From Paralithodes platypus (taxonomy: Eukaryota > Arthropoda > Malacostraca > Decapoda > Lithodidae), in contig CM064552.1 of NCBI GenBank assembly GCA_032716605.1, forward strand, positions 4,944,772 to 5,008,771: DNA of 64,000 bases, in the 5' to 3' direction. The notes under the pieces are model-generated. The model ran no database searches and was not told where the DNA came from. It saw only the letters and a list, made by a program, of their open reading frames with translations. This document shows, piece by piece, positions 33,600 to 46,600 of this stretch; the stretch's first letter is position 1, and each line of letters begins with the position of its first letter. The position numbers were made by a program, and so were the translations under genes.

Positions 33600-34551
33600 A
33601 CAATGAACGGAGGAAGGAAAAACACAGATAAAACAAAAATTTCCATGTGCCTAAAGGCATCCTCCATTCATAAAATGTTTGTAACAACTGGATTTAAACT
33701 TGTAAATTGTAAGTTTGTGGAAAGCAACTCGAGGGAAGTGAATTCCAAAGAGTAGTAGTTCTGGGGATAAATGAATTTTGATAAGCAGAAGTTCTGCATT
33801 GTGGAGGAGAAAGTGTAAAATGCTAATATACCTAACTGGTATGGGTATATTATTATGTAGGCTTCCCTGTGAGTCAGCCCCACAGAATGTCTCCTTGAGT
33901 CTCTATATATCCATCCTCGTTAATAAACCCCCAGTAATAATGTCCTTGCTGAATTTCCTGGCACCATTCAGACCTTGGAGCAACATTAATAACTTGTCGC
34001 CATACACTGGAGTCAACATTAATAACTTGTCGCCATACACAGGAGTCAATCAAAATAGTTCCCGAATGTATCGGAGTGCACAGTTTATGATTTGTCTCAT
34101 ATACAGTAAATATATAATTTGTTTACAGGATTATGTATGTAAGTCATTATTATAACATGATCATTACTTCAAGATGTTAAGTATATGCACTACATGTAGA
34201 CTACATTATGTATGGTACTCAATATAGTGTACAAGACCTTCCACGGGAATTAAACCCATCTACACTTGATTATAACTTCACAAATGTATTAATTAACACT
34301 ATTCGTGACCTTATCAGGACTGTCAAACGTGTTATAAACTTACCCACGTGTGGCCAACAACAACAACAACAACAACAACAACGTGTTATCGTTATATACA
34401 CTATATCGGCTAACTAGATGATGGCCTTCTGCCGGGACATTTAGTTCATAAATATAAATATTGAGCTTGAAGTGGTGAAGTGGGGAGAAGTGGTGTCCTG
34501 GAGATTTATATATTAGGTAGAATTGTGTTGTCCTGCTAATTTACAGGCTCA

Positions 34552-34634
<83 letters not shown>

Positions 34635-37600
34635 AGTTTTTGTGATGGTCTGTGCGTGTGAAATAATGAGAATAAGTGTGTGAGTGTGGGTGTAAGTGGT
34701 TTGTGTGTGTGTACGTATGTATGTGTGTGTGTATGTGGTGTGTGTATGTATGTAGGTGTGTGTATGTAGGTGTGTGTATGTATGTGTGTGTGTGCATATG
34801 TATGTGTGTGTGTGTGTACGTGTGTGTATATGTATGCATGTGTGTGCGTGCATATGTGTGTGTGTGCATGTGTGCCATAACGTCACCAGTGCCTCTGACA
34901 GTAAATGACACTTCACAAACCACATGTTTTCAATTAACCATTTTTAACCCCTTCTGTACCGACGACGTTTTGTTTTAATTTTAGCTGCATTTATACGATT
35001 TTATGAAGCTTAGGAAGAATATATGGTACCGTAGCTAAAGGGATTAATTGAGATAGTCTGTAATCTTATATATGGTAGACATCCTTCCTAAGTTGAATAA
35101 GACCGTCTAATAGAACGATTTTAGCCAGCTTAGGAAGGACGTCCACTAGTAAAAAGGCTACAGACTATCTCGACCCTTTTAGCTACCATATATCCTTCCT
35201 AAGCTTCATAAAATCGTCTAAATGTAGCTCAAATATAATACAAAATACGTCACCGGTACAGAAGGCGTTAACACTATGAAGATTGTGACGCTATCATCAT
35301 CAGACGATTTTATACAGTTTAAGAAGGATCTGTGGGAATTATAAGGGCACAGACTATCTCAATTAAACCCTCTGACGTCCATATACCCTTCCTAATCTGA
35401 ATAAAATCGTCTAATAATAGTTGGAAACGGAAAATAAATTCGTATTGGATCTTGAAAGGGTTAAATTCTGATACAATTTCAAAGCCTTTTAAGACAGACA
35501 TATGAGGAAGTACGAGAAAGGTGTGGTGTGGATGTAGATGTGCTGGAAAGTGTGAAAAGGAACACCTTGAGATGGTTCAGCCATGTGGAACGTATGGGAA
35601 GCGAGAGAATGACTAAGAGAGACTACAAGAATGAGGTGGAAGTACAGAGAGGGAGAGGGAGACCGAGTGAGAGGTGGAAGGATGGAGTTAAGAAGTATAT
35701 GATTAGGCGGTGGTGGATGGGAGGATGAGTGTCATCTGACTGGGGACAGAGGTGAATGGGGCCGTTTCGTTCGTGGCCACCCTTTCGGGGATCACGGCGT
35801 CCGGCAATAGATAGATAGATATTATGTAAGCTACCGAAGCCTCCCAACAGGTTGCAGAAACAACAGTAGGCTAATGAGTTAATCCACACAAAATAACCGA
35901 AGGCACTGGAGAAAAGCAACGGCTACTAAGAAAAAAGTGTATGTTTGTTTTTTCCAGATGCTGTAATTTCTGAGAAAGGGTGGCCATGAACATTAGGCGT
36001 TTGTCACTAATCGCTAAGGTCAAGTTGCCCGGTCTTGACATCTACCAATAACATTTTGACAGTGTGGGCTCGATCCGCTGACCCTTTGATCAGCAGTCGA
36101 CGCTCTACTGACTATACCACGGCTCGCGATACAATTGTCTTTTTGTTGTTACAGATTCGACATCATCCGGAAGCTTGGCCAGGGGACGTACGGGAAGGTG
36201 CAACTGGCGGTCAACAAGGAGACGGGGCAAGAGGTAACACACACAACATTTTACTGTACAGTATATACGCAGTTGGGTTTATAAATCTAAATTATACATG
36301 ATCACAAATACAATATCACATACAACATTTTACTCTATACATGCAGTTGGGTTTGTAAATCTAAATTCATAGTGATTTTGATTCGTTCTTTTGTCTTTAT
36401 AGCGTTGTTCCTGTTTTGGTTTGTTTATTTTGCAAGTTTTACATTATAATTATACATGATCACAAATACAATATCACCCGTTGTATGATCATCTAGGCAC
36501 CAAAATGGCATTACAAAATGTTGGCCGGGGTATATTTGGATTCATGAGGACGTTCCGATTCCAACGGTACAAGACATTTTTATGTTGGGAAATTTTTTGC
36601 CTTCTAGGCAGTTGTTCAGAAATAGTGCAAAAACGTTGATTCACCGATGGACTTTAGCCTAAGAAAGAATGTATGGAATAAGACCAACTATTATTCCCAA
36701 GTACACTGATTATAAGACTTTATATTATTATTATTATTATTTTTATTATTCCATTTCCAGGTTGCCATCAAGACCATCAAGAAAGCCAAGATAGAGACGG
36801 AGCAAGACCTGATCCGCATTCGCCGGGAGATCCAGATTATGTCATCCGTTCAACATCCACAGATTATCCACATATACGAAGGTAAAGTCCGATATTGCCA
36901 TTATTGTTCCCTAAGCAACTTGAGCACTATAGAATATAACACAATCAGCATTTATCTGTGCTATGATTTGTAACAGCTTGACAGTCTATGTGATAAACAA
37001 TTGCATGTACAGTATCTAGAAATTATTATATGCTAAACCCAATCTGAGCCTTCATTATTACACCACACATCCATCTCACTAAAAGCATTACAAATTACAC
37101 AACATGGAGTGAGCTGCAAGGAGAGGTAGACCAAGAAAGGTGTGGGATCAGGTAGTACAAACTGATCTCGCAGTGAAAGGACTAAGAGGGATGCCAGTGG
37201 CCATACTGCCTGGAACGCCACTATACGGTGAACAAAAAGACTGACCTACTCATGTGTAAATCATAGTCTTTAATGTACAGTATGTATGTATGTATGTACA
37301 GTTGGCCACATAAGTCCTGTTCCTCGTCGTGATCTATGTATGAAAGTAAAACTAGTATGAATGAATTGCGAGTGTGGTTTCTTTTAATTATCAATTGACT
37401 AATCAGATGAGTTAACCACTGCATAAGAAACTGCACTCTTAATTCAACGATGCGCATATTATTTCCATGTATAGGATCACGGTGAGGAACAGAACTTATG
37501 TGGGCAACAGTATGACGCTTCAAGTATTTCCTCCTTTCCCACAGTGTTTGAGAACCGTGAGAAGATGGTGCTGGTGATGGAGTATGCTGCGGGTGGTGAG

Positions 37601-40600
37601 TTATATGACTACCTCAGTGAACGTAAGGTGCTGTCCGAGGATGAGGCCAGAAGGGTCTTCAGACACGTCGCCTCCGCTACATACTACTGCCACAAGGTAC
37701 GATACAGGTCTCCCTTGATTTTCGATTGGGTTACGTTCCTGAAAACCCGATCTTGATTAGAAAAATTATATAGCAAATCCTAAAATTAATGGGGTAAATG
37801 GGAATGCATTCTCAGACCAGCCAAAACCCAAACCCAAACACCTAAAAACCTCTAATAATATTGTAAATTGGGGCATCAGATAGTGAGGAAGACCTGTACT
37901 CATATATTTCTTCAAACATCACTGATTATGTTAGAGGAGTTAATGGTGACAGATGGAGACATTTTTTAATTCACCCTGTTTATGCAACGTTAACCTGTCA
38001 ACCATGGCCGCTCTGCATAAATAAACAAGTACAATTAGTAATCACTGTAGTCAACTTTAATAGTCTGTCATCAGTGCACAGAATCTGTCCTTTAGAATGT
38101 TGGTGTGCACGTAGGCACAGACATGCTTGCGTGATTGTACGCCTTAAAATCATGAGAACAGTATTATTTTTACTTGAACTAAGCAAAGCTTTCCTTTATT
38201 ACTAGGACAAAATAACTGTTGGAGTATGTGAATACAGTACAATACACTAAAATCTCAATGACCAATGCATGTATGTCCAAAACTAGTTATTTGCCTTAGA
38301 CTTCATTAAGTCATGAAAAACATTTGTTTGCACCAGTTAGCTTCTGGAGTACCTTTATATTTGTGGATGAGTTAATGGCAAATTATATTAATCAATTTAA
38401 GGTATCTGTTGTGATTCAGAGGATTGTAATGGGAACTATTATATATTTATATTCTTTCTTTACACAGCACAAGATCTGCCATCGAGACTTGAAGTTGGAG
38501 AACATCTTGTTGGACTTGGATGGCAATGCTAAGGTTTGTGGTCAACTTTATGTTTATAGATTTATTTATGATGAGATATATTGATATCTTTATTCTATTT
38601 TGCACCAATTTATGGTTAGATATTTTCGTTTCTCTAGCCTGTTATTGGTTTCTTTCATTTTGGCTGTAAGTAATTATCTATTTATCTATATACTGTACTC
38701 AGGCACATACCCCTTTTGTATTTGTTTTTTTAACTGGGGGTGGCCAACTCGAGACAAGTAATTAAACTGACCTAATTTATTTCTTATCAGTATTATAAAT
38801 TTAATACAAAAAGGTTTCACAAATACAAAACATTTTAAGCCTTTATCTCTTTACGCAGATTGCAGACTTTGGTTTGTCCAACGTGTTTGATGACAAGCAT
38901 CGTCTGGACACGTTCTGTGGGTCTCCGCTGTACGCCTCACCGGAGATTGTCAAGGGGATCCCGTACACCGGTCCAGAGGTAGGTACAGTCGCCCAAATAA
39001 GTTATGTCGGGGCACCAAGTATATTTTGATCAATAATTGGTATCAGCACTATCTAAGCATTAATTCATCGTTTCGAGTGTTAGGTATTAATTAAAATGTC
39101 TATCTATCTACTGTATCTATATATTCTGGCACATACCCCGCACAATATTAAGACAAACAAACTTATAAAACTCCTTATGCAGAAATAACGTATTGAAGGT
39201 TTAGCAAAACAATATTATAAAATTGAAAACATAAAACCACCATATCAAATATATTATAATACTTAAAAAAAAAAATCTATTATACTGTAAAACTTGTAAA
39301 ATAAACAAACCAAAACAGGGACGACAGATTATAAAGGCAAAAGAACTTATCAAAATCGCTATGTGGAAATAACGTTATTTCCATTCCACATTATATTCCA
39401 TATTTCAAGCCGTTTTGGGAGCAATGTCTATATATTGTTGTGCTGTATAAAGAACTGTTGTCCCCAGGTAGACTGCTGGTCACTGGGGGTGCTGCTGTAC
39501 ACTTTGGTCTACGGAGCCATGCCCTTCGATGGTTCCAACTTCAAGCGCCTGGTCAAGCAGATCACCCAGGGGGATTACTACGAGCCTAAGAAGCCTTCAC
39601 GTGAGCCAGCATTATTGTCATCATTGTGTTTTCATGGTCCACAGGGAGATACAAACATTTAGAAGTGTTCCTCTTGTATATTGATTCATAGAGGATATCC
39701 CTCGGTGTATCTGATCATTTGCTCATTTGTATAGTATTGACACTCCTCCGGTGTTTTTATTTATAGCAAAATGCATAAATATTACTTTTAATTGAGGAGT
39801 TAGACTGCTGTCACTTGGGTGAGCTCAACTTACTGCTGTCACTTGGGTGAGCTCAACTTAAAGTGGGGTGGGACTGGTACTAGGTGATAAACTATGAGAA
39901 GAGTTATAAACTTTCAGATAAACATAATATTATTTTTTAATATTATACCCTGCACCAGACAAATTGACAGTTAAGCTACACGCCCTCATGGCCACCATCA
40001 TATAGTATTATACCAACATAGTGGCTGCGGGTGCATTGTTAAGCTGTCAGGTTGGCTGGCATGGGGCATAGCAACATACATTGAATGCTCAAATTGACTA
40101 GCCAAACTTTAGTAATTAATCTGTAAACTGTCACCAGGTGCGTCCGAGCTGATCCGACATATGCTAACGGTGTCGGCCAGTAAACGTGCCAGCATCGAGG
40201 ACATCTGCGGTCACTGGTGGGTGGATGAGGGACAGTTGGAGCCTTGTCTGGATGTGGCCGAGGCGTTGGCCAATCAGACGCCTGTTAGACTGGACCTGCT
40301 CTTGTCTCTGGCCCCTAAACACATCAATTCCGAGCATATGTTGATACAGCCTGAAGATGACGACAGTGCTAGAGTAAGAATGCTTGTTTTGTTATTTAGA
40401 TGCTTATATTCTGGGTGTGGTGTGCCGAGTTCGAATCCCGGGAGGACCATATACTTTCATTAGTTTATTCATGTGCATTGGGGTTTGCAATTGATGATTA
40501 ATATTAAGAACGGGGTGTTACTTAATTGTATTTTGTGTTAGGAAATTTATGTCAAAGAGGTTGTTGTTGTTGTTGTTGTTGTTCCCCAAGCTGCCTGGCC

Positions 40601-43600
40601 GAACAGCCCCAAGGCCCCGAGCAAGGCCATGGCCATAGCCGAGCGCCCCCACAGAACCCTCCCTGCCGACCACAATAAAGCCTGGGTGACCGAAGCCACT
40701 CCATGGCGGGGAGCTGAGGAGGGTGCGGAAATGCCCGGGAAACCAAAGCCCCACCCAGGGCCCTGTGCCCCTCAGCAATTATGAAGAGAAAGTTAAGGGG
40801 CAAAGGAAAAATGTGACGCTTTGGCTTCCAATCTTGGTAGATTGGGAGGTCAATCCACGGAAGAGACGCCGTCACTTGAGATCTAGAAAATATATAAGTA
40901 AAAGGAACAGTCAGAGTAAGCTATGGGTATGGCAGAGATCGCTCAGTTCTCACTCTGATAGACCAGCCCATCACCACTGTCAAAGAGGTATTATTGATTG
41001 ATTGATTAAAATTATTTAATAAGAGTCACAGACATCATGATAGTACAGAGCATTGACAATTTTGTGAAATGCACCCCAATGCAACATCCTTGCTTTCACA
41101 AGGATAAACTATATAAATTTAAGACTTAATTCTAGTAGAGTCCTAAGCTTCATAAAACCGTCTAAATCTAGCTGAAATAAATCAAAACTACGTCACCGAT
41201 ACGGAAGGGGTAAATACTAAAAAAACAAGTCCTAACTGGATATTATAACTTATGATACTCTAGTTATGACTGAGTATGAGGAAGTTATGACAATATAGGC
41301 AAGGAATAGGTTGTTAATTCACTGGTTTGTGATCGGTCTCGCCTCAGAGTAACTTATAGCATCTCTTGAGTATCCAGCCCTGTATTACAGGTACAGTATA
41401 TGTATGACTCCTGAATATATAGTACAGGTCTCCCTCACTACCCGATGCCCCAATTTACTATATTATTATAGGTTTTTAGGTGTTTGTGTTTGTGTTATGG
41501 CTGGTCCGAAAATGCATCCCCATTTACCCCATTAATTTTAGGGTTTGCTATATGATTTTTTAATTTAAGATCGGGTTTTTAGGAACGTAACCCAATCGTA
41601 TATCGAGGGAGACCTGTATAGTATATTTGGATCAGACAACTCAACCAATAGGCCATTTCTAATAGCAATCAATAATTATCATTAATTTGGTTAGGTAAAC
41701 TATGGTTAGGAAATTATGTCGGCACTGGTTTAGTTGGCCCTGGGGTGCGTACCAGACAACCATAGTGCGGCTACACTTTCAGAATCGGATTATTCCTTAG
41801 TCCGAAGGTTTAGCATCCCCGTTGGTTGTAGCAGAGATATTACATTAAAGTATGGGCGGGGCAAAGCTGGACTATGGTCGGTTGGTAGACACCCCTGGTG
41901 GATTTAGCTTTGTTTGAGATTTACTGGTTAAAATAATCTACTGGCTGAGTTGTATATAAATATCTGTTGCTCATAATATTAATGAACTGTATTATTTGTT
42001 TGTATCCCCTGCACAGTCCCCACCCAACTCAGAAGCGTCGCGACCTCCCCCCCATCTACAGCTGCCCCCACCGCCCCCCACCCCTCCTGCTGATGGCCCT
42101 GCTCGCTCCGCCTCCCTGGGTGCGATGTTGCCAGGTGCTTCCAACGACATTGAGGCTCTGGTGGCACAGCGCATGATAGAGAAAAAAGAGGAGGAGAAGA
42201 AGCGGAAGGCGGATGAAACAGGCGCAGTGGATAAGAAGAAGAAGCGAGAATCCATAACCGAGGGAGGGGCATCGAGAAGCAGCAGCCGACGGAAAGCTGA
42301 AGAATCTGGCAGCAGTAGAAGGCCACCAGCTGGGCCAGAGGAAGTTGAGCGGAAGAAGAGCGTCAAGAAGAGGGAGACGGGGGTAGCGGATGGGGACACA
42401 ACGGAAGAGAGGAGGAAAAGTGTAGTGAAAAAGAAAGATGCGATGCTGACAGATGGAGAAGCTAGTGATCTGAGTGAAAGGTCAGAGAGACGGAAGAGTA
42501 CGCGTAGTAGTGATGGAGAGAAAACAGAGAAACGAAAATCAGTGAAAAAGCGTTCCGACTCCGCCACGGACAAAGACTCACTTGCCAGTGACGGTGAACG
42601 GACAGAGAAAAAGAAATTAGTAAAGAAAAGAGAGTCCTCCTTAACCAGAGAGTCAAGTGGTAGTGAAAAGCCCGAGAGAAGAAAGAGCACTAGAAAGAAA
42701 GAGAGTGTATCAGGGAAGGAAGAGAGTGAGCATGGGGTTATGAATGGGGGAGTGCCAGAGGGGGAGGAGGGGATTGAGAGAGGGAGGAAGACAGGTAGGG
42801 AGGTAAAGGATAGTCAGGTTCGCCCTAAGATTAAGGACGATGGGGTAAACAAAATTTATGTGGCCAAGAGTGCGAGCAAATCTGAGCCAATGGACGTTGA
42901 AGAATCTGGTTCACGAGGTCCAGAAAAATCGAGGTCTGTGGAGTCCAATGAAGGAACTCTAAAGGCCTCGGACTCCTCCCTCTCCCGGGCGTCTGTGAGT
43001 CCCATGAAGCAGGCGGGAGTGAGGGAGGAAATCAGCAACACCACCACACAGGGCAAGAAATCACCATCACCACCACCAACAGCAGCCACCACTACCACCA
43101 CCACCACCGCCCCAAAGGTGAGCACCACAAAAGCTACATCCTTAGTCAAAACTGCTGGTGCTGGCGGCGGGCGGGGACAGGTCGGGGCACCGGTGGGTAA
43201 GGGAAGAACTGCTTCACCTGCCCCTGCTGCCCCTACCACGTCCAAACTACCCCCTAAGCCAGACCAGACAGAACACATTCTCCAACAGACAGCCAGTAAG
43301 ATTAAGCAAGGGGGAGCGGAGGCAGGAGTCGCTCCTGGGGTAGCCAAGCGGCCTGACGGGGCTGGGGCTGGGCCAGGCGGGGGAGAGTCTGTCACCAGCA
43401 GGGAAGCCAGTCAGACGTCCTCCTTACTGTCCACCCCGACCAGGAGTCGAGCCGGGTCGGAATCCTCCACGGATGCCAAGCCGCCTCGCCCCGACTCAGC
43501 CCGCCGTCAGTCTAAAATATTCAAAGCAGCAGCCATGTGGGAGAGTCAGTGCGGGGCCGGCAGTCAACCACCAACACCACGCGCAGAGACAGTGAGGCGA

Positions 43601-46600
43601 CCCTCCAGAACCGGGCTAGTCACTGCCGACCTCAGTAAGAAGTTTGAAGAAAAACCCGGCAGCGTTGAGCACAAGAGTAAAGTCGTACCCTCACTTAAGG
43701 TAACTCACACCCACGCTATCTCATCTCCAGACTCACACACACCCATAGTTAGGTTGTCAGCCACCAAACATCATCTCATGCCAAGCTTAATAGGTTGCAC
43801 CATGATTGATATAATCATCCAGTTTACTGTACGATGCAATACCAAGCACGCAACTAAATTATTTAAAATTTAATAAAATATTGAATAAATAATATTATTG
43901 CTGATTTGTACTTAAAGTAATCTAATGAAATAATAATTGTGTAGCAGTGAACTGCTTGGCATTATGGATTGTTTAAGTGGCTACAGTCTGAGTGTGTGTG
44001 TGTGTGAGCGTGGGTGCCAGTCACACACTAGCTGCCAGCATGGGTGTGGTGTGGCAACAATCTTGTCCAGTCATACCTTGACTTGGGCATAGTTCACGAT
44101 TTTTGAAACTGGTATGATTTGAACAAAAAATTTCAAAATTTGCATGGAAATATATATTTTTTACTTAAGCTCCAGAACATACAAATGGAGGGTATGGTGT
44201 TTATAGTTTTTGCATGATTGAGTGATATCAGATGGTCTAAAATAAAATTATATATACTGTATAGATTTACATTTATAGTACATGGTCACGATCGTATTCG
44301 GAATTGAATATGGAAAGACTAAACGCTTCTCTCACCAACTCTGGGAATTATGTGGCGATAAGATTGTGGATATTTGTGGTTATCTATGTATTGTATGTAT
44401 ATACTCAGGCACATACCCCATAGCTGGGGGTGGCCGACTCGAGACACAGCCCGAACAGAAACAGCAGTTAAAAGTTCCAATTCTTAGGGTCCGGGACCTA
44501 CTAGGCTTGTGATTATCTACGAATTGCAATATGAGGAGAACAATAATATGTACGGGGTGTAATGTTGATGTAGCGTACAGAGGAGGTATCGTAAATGGGC
44601 CTATGTTAATGTTTATAAGGTCAAGGTAGTGCTACACAAGCTATCACTGTACAATCGGCCAAATTAGTGATGTTTTGGCACCAAATGTATTTTGATCAAT
44701 AATTGGTATCAGCAATATCTAAATTTGATTTATTCATTTTGAGTGAGATATACTAACATGATCCTACACTTATCCACCCTATTCAACATTTGACAGACAT
44801 TAATACAGCACAGAGAGACCCAAACGTAATGACAGCCGAGACAGACATGACTTATTTGCGCCACCGTAAATCCATGATAGTATGGCCAGGCGGCAGAGTC
44901 ACTGCTCTGAAGGACAGTTAGCATGATGAAAAATTGGAGTTGCCATGAGGCAGAAGTAGGCGTTGTACCAGAAGCATGGAACCTGTATGGATTTGTCACA
45001 TTGTGTAGAGCTTCACTAGTATGTATGTATGTATATACTCAGGCACATACCCCATAGCTGGGGGTGGCCAACTCGAGACAGAATCCGAACAAGGACAACA
45101 TAACACACACACACACAAAAATCACATACTTCTAGGACGCCCAGGACAAGACCCAGAGACCTAGGCCCATTTGGGGTCTCCAGCAAAAGACTCCCAAGTC
45201 CCAGACCTCCCGGAGAGGTTCTGATTTCAGCAAGCAGACACGCAGCGAAGCCACCACAGTGGCCGCCACAATGGCCGCCCACCTCACATCCAGGCATGAC
45301 CCTCCTTATATACACTGGCTCCCTGGGCCAGGCACCTGACGGACTATTATCTAGTCCAACTGACGCCTGACCCCCTCTCCCAACAACCGTGTTATCACTC
45401 ATCTATTCACAAGCATTCTCCATTCATTCCTTTTCATTATAGAGCAGTACAGTACATCATAAAAAGAGAGTGGATGATAGGTGTACCCAAATGCCAAATA
45501 TCTATCTAATGCCATACCCCCTAATCCCTAACGGGGTGACCACAAAACAAATCTCCTCCAGGTCGCCCTGCCCCCCGCCAACACCCGTCCCTCCTCTCAA
45601 CCCACCCCCCTCTCCACTCCATTCCTCCATCTCATTATACCAAATAAATAAGTAATAATACTTCTTTAAAAATTGTGATAGGATGAAGATAGTGATTCTT
45701 AGGGTGATTACAGATATAGTAATGATGTTAATATTATGAAGCTTGAAAAAAACTATTGTTGGTAAGCTACAAACAGTTGGTGAGGGAAGTTTGAAAGTTT
45801 TGCTCCAACATTGCATTCAGAGTTGTATACATTACCATAACAGTATAATGCAGTACACTTTAGGACATAAATCCTGGCCTTAAGTTTTCGAAGCCATCCC
45901 AAACTGGATTGAATCTTTCCATTAATTCTTTATCTAATACTGTCTTAATAGCGTAATGATTAGTGTGCGGAATTTCGGTGTGAGTATCCTAGGTTCGAAT
46001 CCTTGGAGTACCACATGTATTCATTAGTCTCATTGATTTCATTATTAAGGTAAATTTGAAAGTTAATTGGTGGTTTGGTGATAATATGAATTTAAATTTT
46101 TAGGTTCGTTTTTGTTGTTTGAGGGTTCTTATTGGGCCAGGATTTATGTCTTAGTGTGTACAAATATAGACATCATAGCCTTTAGTTTGTGGGTGATTCT
46201 CCCATCATTTGTGTCAACCCTGTGTCCGTCTTGGTGTGCTTTATGGTCCGGGGAGGTTTAATTATGTACAGTATCGACTTTTAGTTTGGTGAAGGGGATA
46301 AAATATTTATCAAGTTGCAAATGATGTTCAAGATCTGTGGATAGAGCTTTTTATGCAGGGTTGTGGCAAATAAATTGGTAATTCCATAGTATACCTAAAC
46401 AAATGAGCTTTAGAAAGATAATATTGGGTTTTCTCAAGGTGGACATTCAGTCTCCATTCTGATATAATTTGTCGGCTGTTATGCTTAAGGAAAACTTGTG
46501 AGCCTCTATACAATACTCAAATCAGATATTACTCTTTTGGTGAGGGTAAAATAGAATGCAGAATTGCCGACAGGAATTCGTAACCATACCATGATTTTAT

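Noticed and set aside
41992..42690. 232-codon antisense ORF over NUAK exon 9
   Set aside because: The Ser/Leu/Phe-rich product mirrors the Lys/Glu/Ser codons of the sense exon; no independent support.
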